Notes: a model not told the origin generated them from the letters alone. A DNA stretch of 64,000 nt from Clitopilus passeckerianus (GCA_944990035.1 CALYLX010000135.1:1-64000); one strand, 5' to 3'; shown: positions 47,306 through 59,415, numbered from the stretch's first letter. Made by a program: numbers and translations.

Positions 47306-49394
47306 TCAAGCCATCAAACTCGTCCTTCTTCCACCAGGTGTCTTCTCCATCTGAGTCTCCAAAAGCATCTGCTTGGCCTTCGCGTCAGCAATCCTACTGA
47401 CGTCCTCAAGCAGAGTGCGACGCTGGAGTCGGACCACGTCCGAGGTTTGAGTAAGTTGCTCATGAAGTTCTCGCGCTTTGAGGCGTTCTAGCAGCCACTA
47501 GAGAGGGATAAGTCAGTGTGTAGTCGCAAGAAAAGTGTGAGTAGGACATACCCCAAACTTGTCTGCTAGGTTGATAAACTTCTCCTCGTACTGGTGCAGC
47601 CTCTCGTACGATTTATTCAGGCGCATGACATCGAGAGGTTTGCCATTGATATTATCCGCATGACTGTGCAGTCTTTCGAGAGTCCTATTGATGTGTCAAT
47701 TTGGGAAAACCACGAAGAAACAGACGGCCTCACCTCTGCAACGAGCATAAATACCGGAAGTGGCTGTCATGGGAAGCTTCATCCTCAACCTGTAGGAGGC
47801 CTTCCATCAATCCGCATTTCAATGCCAGTCTCGAGGCTTTCATGGTTCCAAGCGCATTCTTGACTCCATTGATTGCATGGACATGGCACACCATATTGAG
47901 CTCATGCCCAACCTTCAGGAAAGCCTGTCAAAACCATCAGCTTTGCTGCAATAATAGTCTTGCTGCGTACTAACCGACAAAATTCGATCCAGAGCCTCTT
48001 CTGCAGATTCCTCCAGCGCCTCGCATGTGTTCATCAACTCAGACAATCTGGCGTCAAACTCGGTGTCTTCTGGCATGGGGCCTGGGCAAGATATCGGTCT
48101 GGGTCTTGAAGGGTTACTCGGCTGACGGAGAGTGCGACGAAGGGGAATCGTTGAAAATGAAGGTGAATACGCAGATGGCGTGCTGGGAGCGCTAGGAGGC
48201 TCGCTGGGGTCCTCCACAGATACATTAGCGACGACCTCTTGGTGCTTGTCATCTCCATTCACGTCCTGAAGGTGTTCTGCAGGCCGTGTTGTCGAATTTA
48301 AATGAGATACGATTCCTCTTGTGGGGATTCAATGGTGATGCTTGGAACATCCTGAGTTGGTAATTCAGGAGTAACAGGTAGTGGTGGAGGGACGCTTGAC
48401 CCTGGGCTCGTCATGGACTGACCATCCGAGCCTCCTTCCACTGTCGAATTGATATCATCTTCGCCTTCCTCCGCTTCCTCATCTTCCTCCACGAAACCGT
48501 CGGATGTCGTATCGATGGAGGATATGCTCGAAGGGGAGGCATGCGTTCCACTAACGCTTCGGTATCCTCAGAGTTGTTGTCCTCGACTTCAGCTTCATCA
48601 GCGGAGGCTGCGTTGGGCGGCGGTGCGGGGCGTAGTGATACGTCCGTAGTCATCGATGGGTTATCCTCTCCTTGCACCTCGTTTGCCTCAACTTCCTCTC
48701 AGGAAGGACGACCGGGGACAGATGGGGCGAATCTGGGCAAAGGCGCTGAACCTCCTGGAATCTGAAGTCGGTAGGAAGCGGGTTCGACGGCCTAGTCGGT
48801 GTTCCACTGAGAGAACTACTCGCCGCAGAAGCAGAGCGATATCCCTCATGTAAGGGCGAGGACAGAACACTGTGTGCTGATGGGGTGGGAGAGTAGATAG
48901 GGTTGAGGACGGCCGAGTGTTGGCTGAGCGGACTCCCGATATCTGTAGCGCTCAGGAGAGACGGTGCTCTCAACGGCGAAGGATTGATGACTGAGTTGCA
49001 ACTGAGAAGGAGTGGCAAGCCTTCAGGGTTATTGGAAGACCGAAGTGGGGAACCTGTACGGGAATAGTCTTCGATTGGACTCTTCTCCGACATCTCAGCA
49101 AACCGAACGGAGCGCCTGGCAGGTGAGGCGGAGCTGTGTTGAAGGGATACTTTGTTGAGCTGGATTCGCGAATAGCCATCGTTCGGGATTGGTGCTCCTC
49201 GGAATTGCAACCTGGTTAGTTTCCGGAACGTCTTCAACAGTGTATCGAACCTCCAGGATATGGACACACGGCGCAGTTCGCGATGTTTGTTGCAATAAGT
49301 GCTCCTTTAGCTGAGAGATTGAGCTTGCCACAGGCGTATCCGGTATGAAGCCAGGCGGCAGCGCGATATCGTTCCATGGTATGGGCTTGGACAT
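47306..49394 (-). CDS. Unrecognised protein, tandem paralogue A
   Basis: The start MSKPIPWNDIALPPGF at 49394 is followed by a disordered Ser/Pro-rich and acidic region. The C-terminal third is helical: AFLKVGHELNMVCHVHAI, RYLCSLQR, HQYEEKFINLADKFG, LLERLKARELHEQLTQ, ending KTPGGRRTSLMA. This C-terminal domain matches the next gene upstream (50533-53114) in sequence and in three intron positions and phases, so the two are paralogues. I recognise no named family; the predicted coiled-coil character suggests a structural or scaffolding role, which is a guess. Frame disturbances are needed near 48700, at the G-run 48533-48536 and near 48313-48316. The joint near 49200, between HILE and LQFRGAPIPN, is unresolved. 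No signal peptide or membrane segment. Confidence 0.65.
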
Positions 49395-50532
49395 TGTCAG
49401 AGGAGTGCCTGGATAGGAGGGAGGTATTGAATAAGTAGATGAAGGACGTGGACGGGGGATTGTGTATGATATCCTCCGAAAACAGGATCTTGCATCTTAA
49501 AAGGCAGTCAATAGGGAGAAATAGAAGAAACAGAAAAGAGATAAGAGTCCAAAAAAGAAATGAGAGAAACGAAACGTTCAACGTTCGTGAAAGAAGGCAA
49601 AGTAGAAAAGAAATTGGGCGAGACTGATCCATCTCAGGCCGTGAGATTGGGCATTTGAGGGCAACGTAAAGCGCTGATCCCCCAGTTTGGACAATTATCG
49701 CTAGTAGCTCTTGTTCATGAACGTCGGTAAGTTAGCGAAGTACAATAGTCATAGATGGATTAGAGTAACAACCGTCATGCGTCGTGATACTGTGAACAAA
49801 GAACAAGGTACATTAGACGCTGGTGGACCTGCATTGGACCCACAAAATTCAATTCTTCGCTGTAAGTTGTACTGGTACGCGCAGACCAGCCAGTTGTCCA
49901 TAGTTCTGCAAGCAACGCGTGGCTGCATCAATAAGACAAAACAACGTCTGGTATTCATCTATCTGAGCGGTGTCACTAGCATCCAGTGGCCGTTCATCTG
50001 GGTTTCCACCGGTTCCCCACGGGAGTGCAGATATTTCAAAGTCGTGTGGACGCATAATCGATAGGCATTGCCGATGATAGGCAAGAGGGACCAAGTTCAA
50101 AGAAACTGGCCATGGTGGAACGGTGGTAAGTTGTTTCCCGATACCCGACCCGGTCATCCGATAGCTTGAGCAGTCGCCTACACTCACAACAGACTCACTA
50201 GTAACCTATAAGATAGTAAACAATTGAAATGTGTGAAAAAGCGCGTGTTCATATAGTAAAACTAGATACAAGTTAAATGAATAAATTACGGACAGATGTG
50301 ATTGCGCGAAGGTATAGCTGAATGGATGGCAAATGAGTCGTAGCAACGAAAGCATTCAAGAAAACACGACAGCGATGATATGCAAGAAACCCTTGGAAAT
50401 ATAATGGTGCCGTAGATGAAATGGTGAGGCGTGAGAGGTATGGAAATGAGCGACGTAGATGAAGGTATCAGTTGGAAAAGTGCAAGAAAACCACGATGAT
50501 GCAGAAAAATGTCTGGATGAGTCGATGGAGAA
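49395..50532. other. Spacer between the tandem paralogues
   Basis: About 1.1 kb. It holds the promoter of paralogue A (right of 49394) and the 3' flank of paralogue B. Small frames at 49711-50064 (+) and 49849-50187 (-) lack any signature. Confidence 0.45.
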
Positions 50533-53114
50533 TTATGAAATCAAAGCCGCCCTCCTCCCCGCCCTTCTTCTCAGCGAATCATACTGGTACCTGAGCTTTG
50601 CCCTCTTCGCCTTCGCCTCCGCCCACCTCTCTAAATCTTCTTCAATGTCGTACCGTGCCAACTTCGCGTCGTCGTATGCCTGAGCCATTTGCTCATGTAC
50701 ATGCCGGACTTGAATGCGGTCAAACATGTTCTGGAAGGGGAGAAGTAGAAGATGAGACACGAGTGACAGACGGGGGGTGAAAGAACGTACGTTAAACTTA
50801 GTGGCAAGTCCCAAGAACTTTGTAGCAAATTCTAACAATTTCGCTTGCCCTTTGTTCGCAGAATTGAAGCTGATTTTTTGGTCTCCAAGGTGATTCACAC
50901 TCTCTGCAAGTCTATTCAGCTTCTCGAGGGACCTACATAAGGCATCCACCTGTAAGCATCTCAGATTCCCAAAGCGCAGAGGAATACCGACCTTTGTAGT
51001 GAACCCAGCCTTTCTACATGAGCCGAGTTCCATCTGTCACTCGCAAGCTCCATTTGATCAAGACTAAACTCGCTTCTCCTCCTTAGTGAAGTCTTGACAG
51101 CCTCAATACTGCCTTTAACGCGATGGCACGAATTAACGTGGGGTAACATATTGTTTTCAGCCCCAATTTTCAGGAAAGCCTGTAAATACATGTCAGAGCA
51201 TGCGGAGGAAGGGACAAGAGGTTGACATACCCCACAGATTGTGTCCACCGATTTGACAGACTCCTCAAACAATCTTGAATTTATAGCCAACAACTCTGCC
51301 TCCTTAGAATGCCGCTCCTGGTGTCCAACATCGACTGGCTTCTTCGCTTTCGGCGATCTTGGTCGTTTTCTTGGAATTGGTGGGGGAGCAGGTAGTGCTT
51401 GACTCCGAGTCGATAACGAATCAGAGAACGAGCTTGACAAACCACTCGGACTATTCGGGCTCCTTCTCATTGGGCCTTCTGGTGGAGGAACAGGTATTGG
51501 CCTAGGTGACTCTTGTATCGGGGGTATGGGTGATCTTGCAGCAAGTCCCATACCCAATGGGGGCGAATGCAGATGACTTGGCCCAACCTCGGGTTGATCC
51601 AGACTGAAAGAGTGCTTTGCCTTCTTCCTCCTCGACGGGTGCGGAGGTGTTGAAGTTCTAGGTACGCTTTCCTGGTAGACCTCTGGAAGATGACTCGTCG
51701 TCGCTGTCGGTAGGTTCTTGAACAAAGTCACAGGTGTCCCTATCGACAGAGGGTTCTTCTCTTCTATATCTATTATCTCCGTCGGCACTTGAGAGGGTCG
51801 TATATGCTTAGGGTCCTCATGTTCATTTACTGAGTCTGTCGGAACCAGGGATGGCGTGGCGCGTTTCTTCTGCTTGCCCTTAGCCTTTGACGTACTAGCG
51901 CTGGCATACATGTCTTCCACCGAACTAGAGTATTCAACAGCCCTCTTTCTCTTCGCAGGATAAACCACGTTCAACCTCGAAGAACCCGAGCCAGCTCCGG
52001 CGTCGACGTGGCCTTTGAGCGACCTCGACCGCGAAGGAAGAGAAGTCGAAGTTGGGGAAGATGGCTGTTGCGAGGTTGAATGAACCGCCGCCAAGGGTTC
52101 GTTTTCCAACGTACGGCGCGTGGCACGCCTCGTGTTGGTGTTTTGCGGGGACTGATCACGTTCCCGCGTCATTCCGCCTGTTGATCGGTGATCTTCGTCC
52201 TTCATCAACCCAACTAAACGCGGGTGAGTTGCCCGAGGCGGACGTTGCGGGACAGCATGGTCGATGACGCTGCTACTTGCTTTGGTGAACCGCGAAGGTG
52301 TTCGGAGGTTGGAGAGGGGCGAGAGAATGGATGTCCCATTTTTGCCGGAAGTGAAGGCAGTTTTCATGCCCGAGCCAAGGGACAGAGGCGTGAGTGGAGG
52401 CGTCTCGAAAGGCCCTCTTCGAGAACGCGGGTTTGAGACGGGTATGTGCAGGTCGAACGCTAACGCGTTTTGATGTGCTTCAAGGCTGGCATTTGCTTGG
52501 TTTAGGTCGGGTTCGGGACTTGCGCCGGGAAACCAACTCGAGCCCATATCGTACGCAATGCCAGCAATGTTTCGCTTTTGTGTATTGGCGCGAGATGTCG
52601 TTGAAGGCCCGGGGGTATGTGATCTTGGTGTCCATGGTAGACATGAAAGTACAGAGCCACCACGAGAAGACGGTGGCAGATTCATCTGTCTTTGCATCGG
52701 GGCCGGAGGGGCGGAGACGTTGGAGGGTAATGACCTGGTCGAATTACGACCCATTGCGTCGTCGTCAATTGAGTCTTCCCAGTCTTCGATCTCTTGAATG
52801 GTTGCTTTCCCGACGTACTCCCACTTCCCGTCAAGGCCTTGTCTCCAGCTGGCCGGATCGGGCTGGTCCATCCATACGCCTTCAACTAGGCTTGGCCCGG
52901 GGATCTCGACGTCCATCTGCTCTGGGTCACTTCCGGGAAGCACTACTGCTCCCGATTCAACCCAGGCGTCACGAAGGGGTTGCCTGCGCTGAATGGTCCC
53001 ATAGCCACTAAAGTTCGAGCTCTCGGAACGCGCGCCCGAATTCGAGGGCTGGGGGTAATCTGCCTCGCTAGCGGTTGTCCCCGGAATGGGCGACTGAGGT
53101 CGATTATTGTGCAT
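50533..53114 (-). CDS. Unrecognised protein, tandem paralogue B
   Basis: The start MHNNRPQSPIPGTTASE at 53114 opens a frame of more than 600 residues, mostly disordered, with Ser/Pro/Arg-rich stretches, one compact segment (WRQGLDGKWEYVGKATIQE) and basic clusters (AKRKRAVEY, KGKQKKRA, IPRKRPRSPKAKKP) resembling nuclear-localisation signals. Introns at about 51185-51235 and 50955-50990, plus one near 50735-50790, separate the helical C-terminal domain: AFLKIGAENNMLPHVNSC, ERLGSLQR, EFATKFLGLATKFN, VHEQMAQAYDDAKLARYD, ending RRAGRRAALIS. The same order, intron positions and phases occur in paralogue A. I do not recognise a family. A nuclear or chromosome-associated role would fit the basic motifs but is only inference. 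No frame correction is needed. Confidence 0.75.
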
Positions 53115-53972
53115 GGTTGATGTTTCCGAGATCGAACAAAGGGGTGTGTGGCGTAAACAACACTCGCGTCTGCTGAGTGTAGTTTCGTAGGTCGTAAATA
53201 AAGTCGTCAGTTGTTCGTAATTGAGTTCTGAGGGCGTCTAGGGCCGTTTATATGAAAAGCACGCTCCGTCCAGGGGAAGCGATGTTTCTTTTGTTCGTTG
53301 ATGTTAGTGAACCTCGGACATAAAAAGGCTGAAAAATAATAGCATTCGGATATCAGTGCCTCTGAAGGGAACAAGAAAGCTCCAACGCACCGTATGCTCG
53401 TCGTCGTCGTCGTGGTCAAGGGGAAGAGGACAACAGTCAACCTAAAGCGCCCACGGACGTCGATGGACCCTTCTTCCCGACGCGACGAAGCCGAAGCGCG
53501 AAGACAAGCAAATGCAAACAACGGGAAGTTGAACCGGGGAAGGTGACGTTTCCAGGGCCGACTAAATGAAAGGACCCGGACAGGTCACCATCAGTTCCTT
53601 GCACTTTCTGATGCGGCTTGTATTGAAGAAAAGGATCGTATTTACAGGCTATAAGAAATTGTATTGATAGATTAAAGACATACAGACGAAGGCATTGAAG
53701 CAGACGACCGAAAAGGTGTAAATTGCATCTCCGTCCAGCGCGAAAGAACAGGTAAAACGAAAACAGTTGATTATTTTCCCAAAAAACCAAAAGAAAAAAC
53801 ACGGAAAAGAAGGTACTTTCTGATAAGCTGAACAAATCATAACAGATCAGGGCCTTCATCCCCATCTTTCCTGAATGTCCAATTGGCACAAGGTCCTCTT
53901 GACACCCGCGTTCTACAAGAACAAAAAGCGGTGAATTTGATACGCTTTACGCTCAGAATACCCCTTCGTCGC
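53115..53972. other. Spacer between paralogue B and second F-BAR gene
   Basis: About 0.86 kb containing the promoter of paralogue B and the 3' flank of the F-BAR gene. The minus-strand frames (53207-53521, 53437-53889) are low-complexity and unsupported. Confidence 0.45.
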
Positions 53973-55797
53973 TCAGAACAAGCAAACGAAATTGCTCGGG
54001 AAGATGTGCCTCCCAGGCTCTCTTCTAGCCTCATCCAACAGCTCTCCACTCCACCATCCATCGTCAGGAGTGGCGGTGACAGCGATAACATCTCCAGCCT
54101 GGAAGTCAAACTCTTCTTCAATCGTCGCCGTGTAATCATATAAGGCTTTCACTAGTGTTAGAAAGGATGTATCAGCTTCCGTACTACCTTTCACACGGGT
54201 GGAAAAGAAAGGCTCACCATAGAACAAAATACCACCAAGACTCTCTTGCTCAGCTGGCGCTTGTTGTGTTGGTAGGGCAGGCACTGGAGGTGCTTGCTCG
54301 TTGCTCCATTGACTAGCCGCCGGCATTGGCAAAGGCTGCGACTCTCGAACCGGTTTCCTCGACGGTGTAGATACAGTGCTTTGCGGAGGGTAGGTCTCTA
54401 CCACCGGTGGTGGTGGCGGCGGTGGAGCCACACTGGGCGGAGGTCCAGTAGGGGGCTGCTGAGACCTTAATGAAGCGTTGTCTTCTTCGTGCGCTCGAGA
54501 GACGCTTGATGGCGAGATTTGATGTTGGGAAGGAGGGGAGGTATGGTTATGGGATTGACCTGGTATTGAGCCTCCAGAATCTTGGCGATGGGGTTCTGAG
54601 TGACCGTTCGTTTGAGGTAGCGGAGGAACGGGTTCCCGTGGAGGTTGGTAGCCTTCTATTCCCCCAGCTCCCGGCATTCCATGACTCATTGTTCGGCGAG
54701 AGACTCGTTTGAAGTCAGCAGGACGCGTTATCATGGTTGAAGATGTTGGCAATGTATGGCTCTGATCGTAGGGCGCTACAGTTTGAGGATCTGAGATAGT
54801 ATTACCAGTACCATAATCGACAACGAAGTTTTGGAGATCGCGTTCGGGCTCCATTTGGTCGAGAACAGTGCGAATTTGTTCGCATGACTAGAGGCCAGAT
54901 TAGTGCAGCTTCAGGAAATCATGAATCCGACTTTACCTGATCATCGCTAACGCAAACTGTCGAAACCTCATTCGCATAAGCCCAGAGATTGTCCTTCATG
55001 AGCTCTAGCCTCTCCTCTTCCAAATCTTGACACGAATCACAGAACTCTTTCCACTGCTTTTCCCATCCAGGCAACATATCCAGAAGCGCCTGAGTAAAAT
55101 TGTTGTAATCCTTCTCGTTGGCCTGCACTGTCTGCTGCGCTCTCTTCAGTTTCTGTTGAAGCCTATCTAGGTCCTTTCCTGTATGATATTGCACTTGCTG
55201 GGTATACGAGTTGATCCTCAGGAGGTCACCGTCATACTTCTCCCGTGCTTTATTTACGAAAGACTCCTGGCTTTGCTTCTGCTTGAAAAGCTTCTCTACA
55301 GGGGTTTGAGAATTCTTCTTGTGGTTGTGTTGGTTGTTATGAAGCGCGGTAGCCTGCTGTTCGATTACAGTACGGATGCGATCGGCCAGATTGGCATGTG
55401 CCGCCGCTTGAGATTCCGTCTCTGTCTTCAGGGTATCAAGCGCCTGACGAAGTTCTCTATTGATATCTTGATAATGAGTGTGGATTTCCCTCCGGAGTCA
55501 TTAGGAACTCACCCAATTTCCTCCCCTCCAAGCGCGAACTTCGCCAAATTAGCCAGCCTTGAAGCATACTGTTCCTCGATCGCGGCGCTACAAATACAGT
55601 TAATTTGCAATCCAACTATTCGATAAAATGAGGACATACCGCTCATTCCAGAAGTACTTCAGCTCCTCCGTAGTTTTGACAGCTCCCCTCATCCTTGAGA
55701 ACAGGATATTCACACCATCATCTCCCGGACCCCAGAACGAATTGCAGAAATCCTTCGGTTCACTCCCATGCCTAACAGCTTTCCCTGCTGCTGCCAT
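53973..55797 (-). CDS. F-BAR and SH3 protein (Imp2/Cdc15-like paralogue)
   Basis: The second member of the Cdc15/Imp2/Hof1 group in this window. The start at 55797 gives MAAAGKAVRHGSEPKDFCNS, followed by the FCH core FWGPGDDGVNILFSRMRGAV and a coiled coil (QQKLKRAQQTVQANEKDYNN). The F-BAR region ends near LMKDNLWAYANEVSTV, and MEPERDLQNFVVDYGTGN is shared with the larger paralogue. The linker is much shorter (about 200 residues) with a proline run (APPPPPPPV), a possible profilin or SH3 ligand. The SH3 domain reads ALYDYTAT, DDGWWSGEL, HIFPSNFVCLF. About five exons; the last intron (about 54150-54220) is open in frame. By analogy with S. pombe, which has Cdc15 and Imp2, this shorter copy may be Imp2-like; a lineage-specific duplication is the alternative. 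Confidence 0.9.
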
Positions 55798-56535
55798 TCC
55801 TTATGTTCCAATAGAGTTGGAGTGGTTGTTGTTAAAGGAAGAAACGGGGTAGATGATAGATGCAAGCGTTAAGTGCGATACAGCTTCCCAGATGACAGAT
55901 ATTGATGCGGTGGGTATTCGAGTTCCTTTCCAGGCCTAATCCACTTCTAGAGAGTTCCAGAGGGTGTTTTCGCGCGTCTTTGTACTTGTCCTTGCTGGCA
56001 GTCGACTAGAAAGCCCCGTGGTTGTCGTCGTTGACAGTTTCAATCTGGTTGTGATTGATTCTGCAGGGTTCAAAGCGGAGCAGACGATCAAAACTCTTGC
56101 ACAGGTCGAAATATTACACGTGATGACCACTCCTTAGCCTCCAGCATTTCGCACCGCGTTCATCGCCTCCTTCAACACCTTGTTACCAATGAATCCTCGT
56201 CTTCAGTCTTTTGTGTCGTAACCAAACGCCTTTGTAGACCGTAGGGCCTCCCTCAGGTATCTGCATTAGGTCTCCTCGAGTTGATATGATGTAACGGTCA
56301 TTCCTTCACCCCGACGGCAAGTTTGTACAGAAACGATTGCCGGGTGATCATTTCTTGTCCTCTTGCTTATTGATACCGAAAGAAGTGTTGATCCATTCAT
56401 TTTACAAGATTACATACATGTTCTATTGATAATCTATGAAACAGGTTTCGCGACGAGAGTTGACTCTAAAGAATGATAGGACTACATATTACACGAGAAC
56501 TGGGGAGAAATCGAACGAAATAACAAGCTTGAACT
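55798..56535. other. Intergenic, nothing recognisable
   Basis: About 0.74 kb between the F-BAR promoter side and the 3' end of the membrane-protein gene. No domain-bearing frame, tRNA or repeat was seen. Confidence 0.45.
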
Positions 56536-58604
56536 TCAAGAATAAGAGGTCTCGCAAGGTTCAGAAGATCCGAAACGCCGAGGGGTCCTAGGTCGCCAAA
56601 TGGGTGGCTGTTTATTGCTTACACCGCCCACAGCGTCGTCTCCAATTTTCGTCGCTTCAGCGAGCTCCGGTGTCAGGCAGATAAAACGTGCCGACCGTTC
56701 GTATGCTTGATCACCCTGGGTCTGAGAAACCTCATGGAGCGCAGATGGGAGAGATTTGTCAACGTCGCTATGAGCGAGCGTTTGGGCGTTGTCGATGGCG
56801 GGGACTGCGGGCTCATATGGTCCTTCAGCTGACGATGGATCGCTGACAATAATTTCGGCGACAGCGCGAGAATCCGGCTGAGGAGAGCCTTGGATAAAAT
56901 CAGACACCTCCAGGGAGGAGATTTCCAAAGTATAAGCGCCAACAGGAACATCTGCAGTTGCCTTTTCTTGACCACGGAGAGACACGTCGACGAGAGAAAA
57001 CTCGCCAGGGGGATTGGCATTCGGTTTCTTGGGATCAAGCACGACCGGCTTAACTTCGCTCAGACTATTCGTTGAGGAGGAAGCTGAGAACATGAGGTGG
57101 CGCATAGTGTCCTCAGATGTACTCGCACAAACCATAGTTGATGACATGCTGATACATCCAAGCGTTCCAATAGCAGGGGATTGTTGCTCGGGTGAATCGA
57201 CCTCTAGGATCGGGGATAGGCTTCTTGCTCTAGAAACCGCACCGTCGACGTCTATGTGAGAATCCGAGGTGACGTCTTCTAGCTCGGGCAGGGAAGCATT
57301 TGATTGTACTTCTTCGTTTCGAGAATCCGCGGAGGCGTCGAAAGAGATTCGCTCGATAAGCTTGGGAACTTCAGGAACAGGGGAAAGATCGCCGTTGTCA
57401 ACATTTCTCTTGCATGGAAGCTGAAGGGTCGAAGTGCAGCCTCTGTCTGGCGTGAAAGGATCCGAGCCATCCAGAGAAACTGGCGAGGATAATCCGGACA
57501 GTGTTGATTCAGGTGTACCTGAAAGGGCGTGCAGTTCTGCGGCAAGACCGGCAACATATCCCAGGAACTCCCTGACTTCTGCCTCCGATGGGTTGGAGGT
57601 GGGCGACCCAGGTAAGGTAGACCTTAAGCATTCTGGAAGAAAAGGTTCCGCCTCGGGATGCTGGTGGGTACCATGAGAAGAACAGATAGCCTTAACCAAA
57701 CCAGTTTCAGATGGGCCCTCGCAAGAATCCGTTTGTTGAGCTTTGCTTGAGGTGGGATATACCAAGAAAACGTCGTCGTCAGAGTCCATATTCGAAGGCG
57801 AGAAGATCGAGTCGCTTGAGACAGCAGTCGATGAGCCACTGAACATGGGAGGCGAGTGCATGAAATGTTCGAGTAGCATCCTGTCCATAGCACTCTGGCA
57901 ACGTTTCTGAGCCAGCCAGTCTCGATCACGTCGGTCCCGATAACGAAAGATAGTAGTTGTTGCAGGAACCATTTGACGACGATGGCGTAGGGATTGCCGA
58001 AAGGCCAAAAGGCAGAACGCGAGGGCGAGGACGCACATAAAAAACATGATGATGTCATGAGCTGTAGCAAAAGTTCATCCTAGAGACACGCCTTGAGGAG
58101 ATGAATCTACGTTACCTGAACGGCCGGCAACAGAAAGAACTGGGCAGGCAACCCGCGTAGGGACCTGGATTCTGACAGGGCCCACGCCAAAGCAAGGCGA
58201 GCACATTTCTGATAGTAGGATTGGATCCATCACAGGACAAGTGGGTGGATGCAAGGTATGCTAAGCGGGTAGCGGGTTCTTAGCTTCCGTCATCACCTGA
58301 GCCCGATGTAACGCAAAGAACTCACAGGAATCGGGGGTGTTGCCCGCATCGCCCAAAATGGCTTCCATCCTACAAGCATCTTTGTTGCAAGGATCTCCTC
58401 GTCTTGCGGAAACTTGTCAAGATTGGAGTCCGTCAAACTTAACGTCAATATCCTTAGGTAGCTCTCGCTTCCTTGGAGCGTGTTTCGGGCGTATCGAATT
58501 ACTCCAGGCAACCCTAGGTACCAAGCAATGACTCTCGCCAAGTTGTTACTAGATCGCTTGAGCTGTTCGTGAAGAGTGTCAAAGGTCTCGCGGAGGGTGT
58601 CCAT
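56536..58604 (-). CDS. Hypothetical single-pass membrane protein with long disordered tail
   Basis: I do not recognise a family. Three exons: about 58604-58325 (MDTLRETFDTLHEQLKRSSN and hydrophobic helices), about 58264-58120 (Cys/Pro-rich, CSPCFGVGPVRIQVPTRVAC) and about 58071-56536. The third exon starts with a strong membrane segment (IIMFFMCVLALAFCLLAF) followed by a basic stop-transfer patch (RQSLRHRRQ). A Ser/Pro/Glu-rich tail of nearly 490 residues follows, without Cys-rich or enzymatic motifs, containing many SP and TP sites and ending in RRFGSSEPCETSYS. The topology suggests an exposed N-terminal part and a cytoplasmic, probably phosphorylated, tail; a role as anchor or receptor-like scaffold is inference. 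No frame correction is needed. Confidence 0.68.
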
Positions 58605-59415
58605 GATGGAAGATTGAGAAAAGGGAACTATGTAGGCAACCTGTGTTTCCCTTCAGGATTTTGTCGTGACTGGTCTCGTGACGGGAAATTGCTATATTCG
58701 GGATGAAAGTTGCTAAATATAGCGTCGACGCCATTTAGCACACACTCCCGGCTGCCACAGTCCCATCGAACTTATTATCTCTGCACGATAGAGTATATCA
58801 TCAAGCCTAGTCAGACGTTGTCGAGTGTACGTACGAGAAGGGGGAGCCAAGACTTAAAGGCCCGTAAACCGCTTGGCAGAGTACTGGGGGAGATATGACC
58901 TAACCACCGGTTTGTACTCGAGCTCACCATTCCTCCTGATCTTGGTTGATTTGATTGAAAACATGAGGTCTTTTTTGGTTCTTCGTTTCCGGGAAATCTG
59001 TGTATATGGAAACGTTCCTGTCTCCGGAGCATGAAGGTCCGAACTCAACTCCCTTGACCACCAACAGTATCCCGAAACTATATCAACCCGGATCATTGTT
59101 GCTGCTGGTACTCTTCGAGTGAGGATTTTCTCAAAATCACGAACTTGAATACAATCATATACATTGGCGCCCATCATGGGCTATTACCACCTTTTAAACG
59201 AACAATGTATACGTACAATGTACAACCGAAGAAAGAATAAAAAACACTGCAGTTTGACGGGTTTGAAATATGGTATCATGTGGAGATGCAGCCAACCCGC
59301 CGGAGACCGCGTTAAACGAGAGTAGTGTTGTAAAGGTTGGTCCATGAAACAGATAATGATAGATGTGGATTCAGTAGTGTGTGATCGAGTTCAATGCAAT
59401 GGAGATGGTACGCTT
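58605..59415. other. Intergenic with one doubtful minus-strand ORF
   Basis: Contains the promoter of the membrane-protein gene and the 3' flank of the seven-TM gene. A 107-codon frame at 58854-59177 on the minus strand (MMGANVYDCIQVRDFEKILT) has no recognisable domain and is not called. A T/A-rich patch near 59230-59250 may belong to 3' processing. Confidence 0.4.

Noticed and set aside
58854..59177. 107-codon minus-strand ORF
   Set aside because: No domain, no splice partners and no conservation evidence; the position between two minus-strand genes suggests a chance frame.
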